A stretch of 58,768 nucleotides of DNA from DASQFI01 sp035633215 (GTDB taxonomy: Bacteria; Acidobacteriota; Vicinamibacteria; Vicinamibacterales; SCN-69-37). The position numbers were made by a program, and so were the translations under genes. The stretch lies in contig DASQFI010000051.1 in NCBI GenBank assembly GCA_035633215.1, positions 1-58,768 on the forward strand. The letters are read 5' to 3'. The notes beneath the pieces were generated by a model, which worked only from the letters and a program-made list of their open reading frames with translations, was not told the DNA's origin and did not search any database. Shown here piece after piece: positions 8,219 to 15,039 of this stretch (positions are counted from its first letter, which is position 1; every line of letters starts with the position of its first letter).

Positions 8219-8748
8219 CCGGGCGTTCCACCACGTCGGCCTTGCATTACAGGCCGGCCGCCGTCGCACTCCTGCTGCTCGTCGGATTCGCGTGGCCGGC
8301 CGTTGCGCACGCCCAGAAGCTCGTGATCGTCGTGCGGCACGCCGAACGCGCCGATGGAGGCGCAGCGATGACCGGCGCGCCTGCCGATCCGCTGCTCTCG
8401 GCCGCCGGCGAGGCCCGCGCGGCAAGGCTGGCCGGCCTCCTCGCCGAGTCCGGCATCACCGCCATCTTCGCGACCGAGTTCAAACGCACACAGGACACCG
8501 CCAAACCCGTCGCGGCGAAGCTTGGCTTGACGATGCAGACCGTGAAGGCGGCCGATACCGCCGGGCTCGTCGCGACGCTCAAGGCCAGCCACGCCAACGA
8601 CGTCGTGCTCGTCGTCGGCCACTCCAACACGATGCCGGCGATCATCAAAGGATTGACCGGACGCGACGTCACGATCACGGACGCGCAGTACGACGATCTG
8701 TTCGTTCTGGTGCCGGCGAGCGGGACGGTCTCCCGGTTGAAATATTGA
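8215..8748 (+). CDS. Exported histidine-phosphatase superfamily protein
   Basis: 177 aa from the ATG that overlaps the permease stop (ATGA), with a strong GGAGGAGGA ribosome site. A signal peptide spans about residues 1-35 (PAAVALLLLVGFAWPAVAHAQ). The catalytic RHA motif follows at once (LVIVVRHAERAD; RHG-type phosphohistidine) and the second His is in VVLVVGHSNTMPAI. The FKRTQDTAKPVA segment matches the S/R-x-T-A part of the family. It resembles SixA/phosphoglycerate mutase-type phosphatases but acts outside the cytoplasm; substrate unknown. Length is typical for the minimal fold. Confidence 0.85.
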   Translation: MTGRSTTSALHYRPAAVALLLLVGFAWPAVAHAQKLVIVVRHAERADGGAAMTGAPADPLLSAAGEARAARLAGLLAESGITAIFATEFKRTQDTAKPVAAKLGLTMQTVKAADTAGLVATLKASHANDVVLVVGHSNTMPAIIKGLTGRDVTITDAQYDDLFVLVPASGTVSRLKY

Positions 8749-8780
8749 AGGGAGTGAAGGGGTGAAGGACATGAAGACAA
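8747..8780. repeat. GTGAAGG/GGACATGAAG word repeat
   Basis: GAAGGGAGTGAAGGGGTGAAGG and then GGTGAAGGACATGAAGA. The 17-nt part GGTGAAGGACATGAAGA recurs exactly on the minus strand at the start of the ankyrin gene (plus coordinates within 11894-11929), where it supplies ribosome site and start codon. Here it starts on the stop codon of the phosphatase gene. Confidence 0.6.
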
Positions 8781-8791
8781 GCGCTTGTCTT
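8774..8791. repeat. Perfect 18-bp palindrome
   Basis: AAGACAAGCGCTTGTCTT is its own reverse complement. It sits 26 bp after the phosphatase stop and at the left edge of the amidohydrolase remnant. It could be an operator or a scar; nothing nearby decides. Confidence 0.45.
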
Positions 8792-8964
8792 GGGCGCGGC
8801 TTGCGCCTCTGGCACCCGAGGCAGCAGTTGGCGCGATGGTGACGCTCGAATCGGCGCCGGGCACGCTACAGCCTGGTAATCCCGCGGACTTGATGCTGCT
8901 TTCTCGTGTGGGGGAGAATTATCACGTTGGTCGGATCTTCCGGTCGCAGGACGAGATAAAGTAG
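8791..8964 (+). pseudogene. 3' remnant of an amidohydrolase-family gene
   Basis: A reading frame without a credible start, ending in TAG at 8962-8964, encodes APEAAVGAMVTLESA and then GTLQPGNPADLMLLSRVG and YHVGRIFRSQDEIK. This is the closing part of metal-dependent amidohydrolases, where 'G-x-L-x-PG-x-x-ADL-x-x-L' followed by a strand and 'V--V--' ending is characteristic. Roughly the last 55-60 codons survive; the frame is closed by TGA at 8755 upstream and the catalytic barrel is gone. A palindrome and a word repeat lie at its left border, so the deletion joint may be there. Confidence 0.55.
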
Positions 8965-9074
8965 CGGCTCGCCGCCGGGAGCGCTTCGGCGCTGCGCACT
9001 TTTCACTCTGGCCTGCGGTTTGCATTGGGTACGACTTAGAGAGTTTTGTGCGACTATCTAGCGATCGAGCCGGG

Positions 9075-9455
9075 ATGATGCACACCACGACCATCCAAGA
9101 GCGGGTCGGCCAGGCTCGCACTCTCGATCGCATCGTCGCGCACGCGCAGGAGATCGAAGGGATCTGGTCCCACGAGATCGAAGCGGGCGACTGGGTGGTC
9201 GTGCGCACCCGAAACTCCGTCTACTCACTCGCCGCGATTGGCGACGGCGCGTTTCACGTGGCGGGCGGCTGGTTCAGCGCCGAGGGCTGCGAGAACGTCC
9301 GCGTGCGCATCGTCGGATGCACCTGGGGCGGCAGCGCCATTCACACCGCGCTCGTCGCGGCGCCGGGCATGTGCGTGGAATTCGACAATGGTGTACGCAC
9401 GACACGCATCCGTGAAGCGCGGCTGATCCGGGGCACGCATCAGCACGAGATGTAG
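9075..9455 (+). CDS. Conserved-looking hypothetical protein, about 126 aa
   Basis: Two consecutive ATGs (9075, 9078) are plausible starts; an in-frame codon at 9048 lacks a ribosome site. The sequence has an N-terminal helix (IQERVGQARTLDRIVAHAQEIE) and then a beta-rich body with alternating strands (WVVVRTRNSVYSLAAIGDGA, FHVAGGWF, VRVRIVGCTWGGSAIHTALV, MCVEFDNGVRTTRIREARLI). No signal peptide, no known catalytic motif. The compact beta pattern with W-G-G suggests a small ligand-binding or structural fold. The stop codon is the TAG of a TGTAGG repeat end. Confidence 0.65.
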   Translation: MMHTTTIQERVGQARTLDRIVAHAQEIEGIWSHEIEAGDWVVVRTRNSVYSLAAIGDGAFHVAGGWFSAEGCENVRVRIVGCTWGGSAIHTALVAAPGMCVEFDNGVRTTRIREARLIRGTHQHEM

Positions 9456-9474
9456 GCCCGGCCTTTCGGGTCTC
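9451..9474. repeat. TGTAGG-type palindromic repeat end containing the stop codon
   Basis: TGTAGGCCCGGCC followed by TTTCGGGTC forms a CCCG/CGGG hairpin. The same TGTAGGSCSGG start is seen at 42896 (minus strand) and 52542. In all three places the TAG inside the repeat is the stop codon of the gene reading into it. Confidence 0.5.
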
Positions 9475-9510
9475 CCGTTCGTCGTCGATCCTCGTCGCCG
9501 CCAAGAGCTT

Positions 9511-9541
9511 GAACCACGAAGCTCACGAAGAACACGAAGGC
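9511..9541. repeat. ACGAAG-word repeat
   Basis: GAACCACGAAGCTCACGAAG, then AACACGAAGG: three CACGAAG words in 31 bp between the hypothetical gene and the end of the PQQ-propeller gene. Similar 'accacgaag-cacgaag-acacgaag' runs are familiar between genes in many environmental genomes (recall). Confidence 0.55.
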
Positions 9542-9574
9542 AAACCCGACAAGCCCGGGCGGCCGAAGCGGCCG

Positions 9575-10972
9575 CTATTTCTTGGCTGCCCCGATCGCGA
9601 ACACGTGCTTCAGGCCCCGCACGAACAGGACGCCATCGGAAATCGCCGGCGACGACATGATGATCTCGCCGATCGGATTCGTCGACAGGATCTCGAACGT
9701 CGGGCCGGCCTTGACGACGTACATGTCGCCGTCTTCGCTCGCGAAGTAGAGCTTGCCGTCGGCCGCGACTGGCGAGGCGCTGAACGAGCCGCCCGTCGCG
9801 ACCAGCCGTTCCTGATAGACGCGCTGGCCGGTGCGCACGTCATGCGCCGCGACCACACCGTTGCCTTGCAGGATGTAGAGGTGATCGCCGTAGATCACGG
9901 GAGTGGGAATGTATGGCCCGCCGCGCTTGATGCTCCAGGCGATCGCATCACTCTTCGTCTCTTCGCTCTTCAGCGTGATGTCGCCCTTCGCGCCCGGCCT
10001 GATCGCCATGATGGGCTGGACCCCGCGATAACCGTTCGTCACGATGACGATGCCCGGCCCGACGATCGGTGTGGGGATCGCGATCTCTGAATTGCCCGAG
10101 TACCGCCACAGCTCTTCGCCCGTGCTCGGGTTGTACCCGCGCGTGAATCCGGTCGCCTGGGTGACCAGCTCGGCCCGCCCGAAGGTCTCGAAGATCGTGG
10201 GTGTGGACCAGGACGGAATCTCCTCGCGCGGCGTCCGCCAGACCGGCTCGCCGCTCGCGACGTCGAACGCCGCGATGAAGGAGTTCCTCTGGATGTCGCA
10301 CTGGACGATGACGAGGTTCTTCCAGATGATCGGAGAGCTGCCAATCCCCCACTCGTAGTCGGGATCGTAGAACCAGCCCGCGTTGAGCACGCCGAGGTCG
10401 CGCTTCCAGAGCTGCTTGCCGTTGAAGTCGTACGCGTACAGCCCTTCCGATCCGAACGACACGATCACGCGCTGGCCGTCCGTGACGGGCGTCGCCGATG
10501 CCTGGCTTGACTTCGGATGTCGCTTGGTCTTCGGCGTGCCTTCGTGCGCGACGCGCTCCCAGACGACCTTGCCGGAGCGGCGATCGAGCGCATACAGCTT
10601 CCACGAGTGAGGCGTGGCGTCGTTCACCGGCTCGACGTCGCCGTACTGTCCCGTGCGGATGCCGGCTTTCGGATCGCTGCTCACGGCAGTCGAGACGAAC
10701 ACGCGCTCGCCCCACACGATGGGGCTCGAGACCGCGACGCCCGGAATCGGCGTCTTCCACAACACGCCTTCGCCCGTGGCGGCGTTCCATTTCATCGGCG
10801 CCGGATGACCGTCCGCGACGCCGGCCGCATTGAGGCCGCGAAACGCCGGCCAGTTCTGGGCAAGGGCGACGGTGGAGAAAGACCAGGTCACTGCCAAGGC
10901 AAAAGGCAGAAGGCACAAGGCAGAGACCCTCCGCGAGTGACGTGTTGAGTTGATTTGAAGACGTCTGGACAT
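9575..10972 (-). CDS. Secreted PQQ-type beta-propeller protein
   Basis: 465 aa. A signal peptide covers about residues 1-38 (SRRVSALCLLPFALAVTWS then ALA). The mature part is a WD-like eight-bladed propeller of the PQQ-enzyme/BamB type: repeated 'G-x-V-W' strands such as LYALDRRSGKVVWERVA, LYAYDFNGKQLWKRDLG, AFDVASGEPVWRTP, YNPSTGEELWRYSG and ending DGDMYVVKAG. No methanol-dehydrogenase catalytic Asp or Cys-Cys motif was seen, so it is probably a structural or binding propeller. The hydrophobic core of the signal peptide is encoded by an AAGGCA word repeat whose inverted copy lies 93 bp upstream, a sign that repeat sequence was drafted into the gene. Confidence 0.85.
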   Translation of the reverse strand: MSRRLQINSTRHSRRVSALCLLPFALAVTWSFSTVALAQNWPAFRGLNAAGVADGHPAPMKWNAATGEGVLWKTPIPGVAVSSPIVWGERVFVSTAVSSDPKAGIRTGQYGDVEPVNDATPHSWKLYALDRRSGKVVWERVAHEGTPKTKRHPKSSQASATPVTDGQRVIVSFGSEGLYAYDFNGKQLWKRDLGVLNAGWFYDPDYEWGIGSSPIIWKNLVIVQCDIQRNSFIAAFDVASGEPVWRTPREEIPSWSTPTIFETFGRAELVTQATGFTRGYNPSTGEELWRYSGNSEIAIPTPIVGPGIVIVTNGYRGVQPIMAIRPGAKGDITLKSEETKSDAIAWSIKRGGPYIPTPVIYGDHLYILQGNGVVAAHDVRTGQRVYQERLVATGGSFSASPVAADGKLYFASEDGDMYVVKAGPTFEILSTNPIGEIIMSSPAISDGVLFVRGLKHVFAIGAAKK

Positions 10973-11028
10973 CGAACCCGCTCCTGACTTGTCGTGTCTT
11001 TCCTTTTTTGCCTTCTGCCTTTTGCCTT
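10896..11028. repeat. Inverted pair of AAGGCA word repeats around the PQQ-propeller start
   Basis: AAGGCAAAAGGCAGAAGGCA at 10896-10915 and its exact 20-bp reverse complement at 11009-11028. The left copy is inside the signal-peptide codons of the minus-strand propeller gene; the right copy lies upstream of its start, and the tract continues with GCCTTTGCTTGGGCCTTGGG towards the ankyrin gene. A transcript of either strand could fold into a long hairpin covering the gene start. Confidence 0.75.
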
Positions 11029-11058
11029 TGCTTGGGCCTTGGGCCTGTGGCTTTTGGC

Positions 11059-11904
11059 CTACTGCTGTTTCGCGAACGTATTGGCCGGGCTGGGCGGACC
11101 AATAGTCATCGCCGTCACCTTGCCATCCTCGATCGTGAAGCTCAACTTCAGCGCCGGCATCTCGGCGCCGACAAACGCCGTCTCGCTCCGGGCGACGAGG
11201 GGGACTGGCTGCGGCGGACCGGTGCCGGACTTGCCCGCGCCAAGCGTCAGTCGCCCGGCGGCCACGGCGATAACGAGCTCAGAACCCGCCGGGTTCCGGT
11301 ACGTGCCGACGTAGCGCGCCAGCTGCGCCTCGTCCATCTTCACTTCCGGACGCGGCTTCGCGCCCGCGCCTTCGAGAAGCGGCACGATCTCCGTCCGCTT
11401 CCCGCGCGTCGCGGCGTCGAGTGCGTCGGCAAGCGTTTCGGCCGGCAGCGCGCCTTGCGCGAGGATGATCTTCACCGTCGCGGTCTCGCCACTCGAGATC
11501 GACGTCAGCAGCGCGTCCTCTTTCCCTTTGGCGCCGTGCTTCAACAGCAGACCGACGATCTCCGCGTGCTCGGGTTTTCGGGCCAGGGCGGGACTCACGG
11601 CCCAGGTGAGCGGCGTCGCGCCATAGAACGTGTCCTTGACGTTGGCGTCAGCGCCGCGCGTGAGCAGCACCTTGACCACTTCGAGATGGCCGTGGTCGGC
11701 GGCGAAAGAGAGCGCCGTCGTGCCGTACCGAAACTTCGAGTTCACGTCCACGCCTTCGTCGAGGAGCTTCGTGACGGCCGCCGCATCGCCCTTTCGCGCC
11801 GCGGCCGCGAGCGCATCGGCCTTTTCGGAAGCAGGCGGCGTCTGCGCCGAGACTGCCCCACTCGTCATGAGCAGGACGCCGAACAGCAGGACGGTTTTCT
11901 TCAT
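11059..11904 (-). CDS. Exported ankyrin-repeat protein with a DUF3471-like C-terminal domain
   Basis: 281 aa from ATG 11904 (GGTGAAGGAC just upstream; in-frame ATGs at 11931 and 11943 are alternatives). Signal peptide: KKTVLLFGVLLMTSGAVSAQ. Residues about 30-190 hold four to five ankyrin repeats, the clearest being YGTTALSFAADHGHLEVVKV with LLTRGADAN and GATPLTWAVSPA..HAEIVGLLLKHGA. The C-terminal 90 residues (LARYVGTYRNPAGSELVIAV, LKLSFTIEDGKVTAMTI) look like the small beta domain DUF3471 often appended to acidobacterial beta-lactamase-like proteins. Role: periplasmic protein-protein interaction, partner unknown. Confidence 0.8.
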   Translation of the reverse strand: MKKTVLLFGVLLMTSGAVSAQTPPASEKADALAAAARKGDAAAVTKLLDEGVDVNSKFRYGTTALSFAADHGHLEVVKVLLTRGADANVKDTFYGATPLTWAVSPALARKPEHAEIVGLLLKHGAKGKEDALLTSISSGETATVKIILAQGALPAETLADALDAATRGKRTEIVPLLEGAGAKPRPEVKMDEAQLARYVGTYRNPAGSELVIAVAAGRLTLGAGKSGTGPPQPVPLVARSETAFVGAEMPALKLSFTIEDGKVTAMTIGPPSPANTFAKQQ

Positions 11905-11929
11905 GTCCTTCACCACCTTCACTGTCTTC
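11894..11929. repeat. Second copy of the GGTGAAGGACATGAAG word repeat
   Basis: On the minus strand the tract reads GAAGACAGTGAAGGTGGTGA, then AGGACATGAAGAAAAC; GGTGAAGGACATGAAGA matches 8764-8780 apart from orientation. Here it forms the ribosome site, the ATG and the first lysine codons of the ankyrin gene. Confidence 0.6.
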
Positions 11930-11964
11930 ATTTTAAGCGCCATATAATCGCCCGGCTCCCCCGG

Positions 11965-13338
11965 ATGCCTCAGCCGTCCCTCGACCGCGCGATCGGACCC
12001 ATCGGCGCGACGCTGCTCGTCATTGGGAGCGTCATCGGGTCCGGGATCTTTCTCACGACCGGCGTGATGGCGGCGACGCTGCCGTCTCCGGTACTCATTC
12101 TGCTCGCCTGGGCGACCGGCTGTCTGTTCGCGATCGCCGGCGCTCTGACATACGCCGAGCTCGGCACGATGTTCCCGAAAGCTGGCGGTGTGTATGTGTT
12201 CCTGAGCGAGGCGTTCGGGCCGCTCGTCGGGTTTCTGTACGGCTGGGCCTCGCTCCTCGTGGTACTGAGCGGCGGCACGGCCGCGGTCGCGATCGGCTTC
12301 GCGGACTACTTCAGTTATTTCTTTCCGTCGCTCGGCGCGTCGAACGTCGTGGCCGCCGTGCCGATGGGGGGCGGCACGTGGACGATCGCCGCGCATCAGA
12401 TCGTCGCGGTCGCGTCGATCGTTCTTCTTGGCGCGATCAACTACCTCGGCGTGCGGACGGGCAGCGCCACGAACGCGGTCCTGACGATCGCCAAGGTCAG
12501 CGGGCTCGTGCTGCTGATGATCTTCGCGCTGGTCTCGCCGACACACGCGCCGGAGTGGACGCCGGTCGTGCCGCCGGAGCTGACATCACCGCTTGCGGCC
12601 TTGGGCGTGGCGCTGATTGCGGTGCTCTGGGCGGCCGAGGGCTACTACTTCCTCACCTATGCCGCGGGCGAGGTCCGCGATCCGGCGCGGACACTGCCGC
12701 GGGCGCTGACGATTGGCATCGTCGCAATCGGCGTTATCTACCTTGCGGCCAACCTCGTCTACCTATACGCGCTTCCGATGACCGAGCTGCGGGGCACCAC
12801 GCGAGTCGCCGAGCGGGCGGCGACCGCGCTCGTCGGACCGTGGGGCGCCACGATGATTGCGGTGACCGTCGTCGTCTCCACGCTGGGCGCCAATGCGGCG
12901 GTGATTCTTGCCGGATCGCGCGTGATGTACGCGATGGCCATCCGCGGTCTGTTCTTCCGCCGCGCGGCCCAGGTCCATCCGCGCTTCCGGAGTCCGCACG
13001 TCGCCGTCGTGCTGCTCACGATCTGGTCGTCGATCCTCGCGCTATCCGGCACCTACGAGCAACTCTTCACGTACGTGGTCTTCACGTCGGTCCTCTTCAG
13101 TCTGCTCGGCGGCTTGGCGCTGTTCAAGCTCCGCCGATCACGGCCCCACGCCGAGCGCCCGTACCGTGTATGGGGTTACCCGGTCGTGCCCGCGCTCTTC
13201 GTGATTGGCGCGGTGGTCCTGATCGTCAATACACTGAACGAGCGGCCGCGCGAGTCGCTGACCGGACTCGGGCTGCTCGTGATTGGATTGCCGGCGTACA
13301 AATACTGGAAAGCTCGAGCGAGCGAAACGACGACTTGA
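11965..13338 (+). CDS. APC-superfamily amino-acid permease (LAT-like)
   Basis: 457 aa, about 12 membrane helices. Helix 1 has VIGSVIGSGIFLTTGVMA, the helix-2 region AGALTYAELGTMFPKAGGVYVFL is the classic LAT/AGT signature, and AEGYYFLTYAAGEVRDPART marks helix 6. HPRFRSPHVAV and AERPYRVWGYP near the end match eukaryote-type LAT and bacterial YjeH/SteT relatives, so exchange of neutral amino acids is plausible. The start ATG follows a short leader with no obvious SD; the divergent ankyrin gene begins 61 bp away. It differs clearly from the permease at 6932, so this is not a recent duplication. Confidence 0.88.
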   Translation: MPQPSLDRAIGPIGATLLVIGSVIGSGIFLTTGVMAATLPSPVLILLAWATGCLFAIAGALTYAELGTMFPKAGGVYVFLSEAFGPLVGFLYGWASLLVVLSGGTAAVAIGFADYFSYFFPSLGASNVVAAVPMGGGTWTIAAHQIVAVASIVLLGAINYLGVRTGSATNAVLTIAKVSGLVLLMIFALVSPTHAPEWTPVVPPELTSPLAALGVALIAVLWAAEGYYFLTYAAGEVRDPARTLPRALTIGIVAIGVIYLAANLVYLYALPMTELRGTTRVAERAATALVGPWGATMIAVTVVVSTLGANAAVILAGSRVMYAMAIRGLFFRRAAQVHPRFRSPHVAVVLLTIWSSILALSGTYEQLFTYVVFTSVLFSLLGGLALFKLRRSRPHAERPYRVWGYPVVPALFVIGAVVLIVNTLNERPRESLTGLGLLVIGLPAYKYWKARASETTT

Positions 13339-13366
13339 AAGCGATCGCTCTCGCGACGGGGGATTC

Positions 13367-14299
13367 ATGCACTTTGCCGTGTTGGGCGCTGGGGCGGTGG
13401 GCGGTTTCTATGGTGCGCTTCTGTCGCGCTCAGGCTGTGACGTCAGCGTCGTTGCGCGAGGCGCGCATCTCGAGGCGATCCGCAAGAACGGCCTGAAGGT
13501 CCTGTCCGGCGCCGTCGGTGATTTCACCGCCCGTGTCGGCGCCGACAGCGATCCCGCGCGCATCGGCGTCGTCGATACCGTGATCGTCGCCGTCAAGACC
13601 TACGACAACCCGACGGCGCTGCCGATGCTGCGGCCGCTCGTGGGTCCAAAGACGACGGTGCTGACGATTCAGAATGGGGTCGAGAGCGCGGAGCAGGTCG
13701 CGGCGGTCATTGGCGAGCCGGCGACGATTGCCGGGTCGACCTACATCGCCACCGCCATCGACGCCCCCGGCGTCATCAAGCAGACCGGCTCACATCGGCG
13801 GATCGTCTTCGGCGAGGTGTTCAACGCGCCAAAAACCATTTCGGACCGCGTGCGCGCAATCGAGACGTTGATGAAAGCGGCCGACATCGACGTCGAAGCC
13901 GTGGCAGACGCGCGCGCGGCCATCTGGGAGAAATTCACGTACCTCACGCCGTTCGCCGCGTTCACCGGCGCCGCGCGTTTGCCGCTCGGGCCGGTGTGGT
14001 CGGACCCCGACAGCCGCCGCGCGTTCATCCAGGCGGTCGGGGAAGTCGAGGCGGTGGCCCGGGCCTCGGGCGTTGATCTGCCGACCGACTTGAAACAGCG
14101 GCTCGAGACGTACGTATCGGCGATTCCGCCGACCACGCGGTCATCGCTGCTGATCGATCTCTCACAGGGCAAGCGGATCGAGGTGGAATCGCTGCTCGGC
14201 GCCGTCGTCCGCCGCGGGCGGGCGGCCGGCGTATCCACCCCGATGATTGAGGCGTTGTATGCCGTACTGAAGCCTCACGCGAACGGACGTCTGGCCTAG
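13367..14299 (+). CDS. panE: 2-dehydropantoate 2-reductase (ketopantoate reductase) family
   Basis: 310 aa from ATG 13367, 28 bp after the permease stop. N-terminal NADP-binding motif FAVLGAGAVGGFYGALL, then VVDTVIVAVKTYDNPTAL and TVLTIQNGVESAE, both diagnostic of PanE/ApbA. The C-terminal helical domain carries WEKFTYLTPFAA (conserved Lys) and TRSSLLIDLSQGKRIEVESLLGAVV, where the family has S-S-M-x-x-D-x-x-x-G-R-x-T-E-x-E. It would reduce ketopantoate to pantoate for coenzyme A synthesis. Several genomes have more than one PanE-like paralogue, so the pathway assignment is probable, not certain. Confidence 0.85.
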   Translation: MHFAVLGAGAVGGFYGALLSRSGCDVSVVARGAHLEAIRKNGLKVLSGAVGDFTARVGADSDPARIGVVDTVIVAVKTYDNPTALPMLRPLVGPKTTVLTIQNGVESAEQVAAVIGEPATIAGSTYIATAIDAPGVIKQTGSHRRIVFGEVFNAPKTISDRVRAIETLMKAADIDVEAVADARAAIWEKFTYLTPFAAFTGAARLPLGPVWSDPDSRRAFIQAVGEVEAVARASGVDLPTDLKQRLETYVSAIPPTTRSSLLIDLSQGKRIEVESLLGAVVRRGRAAGVSTPMIEALYAVLKPHANGRLA

Positions 14300-14329
14300 G
14301 GTTCGCCACCGTTAAGCGTCGGAGGTCCG

Positions 14330-14549
14330 GTTCGGCTTCTTGAGGTGGGACGGGTCTGCGGTCTCCGGGACGTGGCGCTCGAACCCGCTGCCTCCGTTCG
14401 CTCGGATTGCGTTCTGACGCTGGCCGCGCCACTCCGCACACGGCGGAGCTTGGCGCGGGCAATCCTTCGCTCCCTCCGGCGCGAGTTCGCCCTTTCGCTC
14501 ATCGCGCCAGTCCAGTCGACCGCAGACCGTCCCACCTCAAGCGCCGAAC
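14330..14549 (-). repeat. Unit 1 of the inverted composite repeat
   Basis: Terminal inverted repeats: CTTGAGGTGGGACGG, then TCTGCGGTC on the left (14339-14363, with one extra G) against GACCGCAGACCGTCCCACC on the right from 14518; an outer GTTCGGC/GCCGAAC pair extends them to about 32 bp. The centre has a CTCCGC-ACACG-GCGGAG hairpin (14432-14448). Confidence 0.65.
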
Positions 14550-14705
14550 CGCGTGTCTAGATATAGGTCTCCGATTCGGCCACTTGACGCATCGTTTGTT
14601 TGGCGAGGCAAAAGTGGCGTGGGACAGCGAGCCTCTTCAGAGCAGAAGTTGCTCGGTTCGGCCCCGAAGGCAGACGCCCGCGGCCGAGGTAGGCCGCGAG
14701 ACCTT

Positions 14706-14923
14706 GACCCTCGAGGTCTTGCGGTGCCGTTCGCGGCCGACTGGACTGACGCGATGAGCGGAGTTCGAACCTGCGCCGAAGGTAGCGAGGATTGCACGCG
14801 CCGTCTCCGCCGTGTGCGGAGCGGCGCGTTCAGCGGCAGTGCGCAATCCGAGCGAACGAAGGCCGCAGGTTCGAGCGTCACGTCCCGGAGGCCCGCGAAC
14901 GGCACTGCAAGGCCTCGAGGGTC
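14706..14923 (+). repeat. Unit 2 of the inverted composite repeat
   Basis: Terminal inverted repeats of 31 bp (14706-14736 and 14893-14923) differ at only 2 positions; key words GACCCTCGAGG and GTGCCGTTCGCGG. The arms differ in sequence from those of unit 1 although the core is shared, as if a common core had been captured by two different inverted-repeat ends. A CTCCGC-CGTGT-GCGGAG hairpin lies at the centre. Confidence 0.7.
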
Positions 14924-15039
14924 TGCGAGCGGCAGCTTCCCGGGGCCGCGATCATCTACGTCAATCCGCCGAACCGGACCTCGGCTGTTCGGTCGACCCA
15001 GACCTCGGCGTGCGTGAACGCAGCAGTTGGGTCCGGGGC

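Larger units (their letters stand above)
14322..14982. repeat. Gene-free composite block: two inverted copies of a ~160-bp repeat bounded by a 15-bp inverted repeat
   Basis: The gap 14300-15039 holds no credible gene. Its outer limits are GAGGTCCGGTTCGGC (14322-14336) and the exact complement at 14968-14982. Inside are two units. Unit 1 (14330-14549) and unit 2 (14706-14923) share a homologous core: reverse-complemented 14361-14520 aligns with 14737-14892 over its whole length (shared words include GACTGGACTG, GCGATGAGCG, CTCCGCCGTGTGCGGAG and GCAATCCGAGCGAACG). Each unit also has its own terminal inverted repeats and a central CTCCGC/GCGGAG hairpin. Apparent small ORFs here are by-products of the repeat. 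Confidence 0.75.

Noticed and set aside
8980..8993. AGCGC-TTCG-GCGCT mini hairpin after the amidohydrolase remnant as a terminator
   Set aside because: Only a 5-bp stem, and the T run (TTTT) is 6 bases away; too weak.
11965..13338. Recent duplication between the two APC permeases (6932 and 11965)
   Set aside because: Sequences differ in all conserved loops; they belong to different APC subgroups.
14345..15017. Several overlapping ORFs of 60-200 codons on both strands in the gap after panE
   Set aside because: Their peptides repeat each other in inverted copies (LRDVALEPAA and LRDVTLEPAA) because the DNA is an inverted repeat; no ribosome sites or domains.
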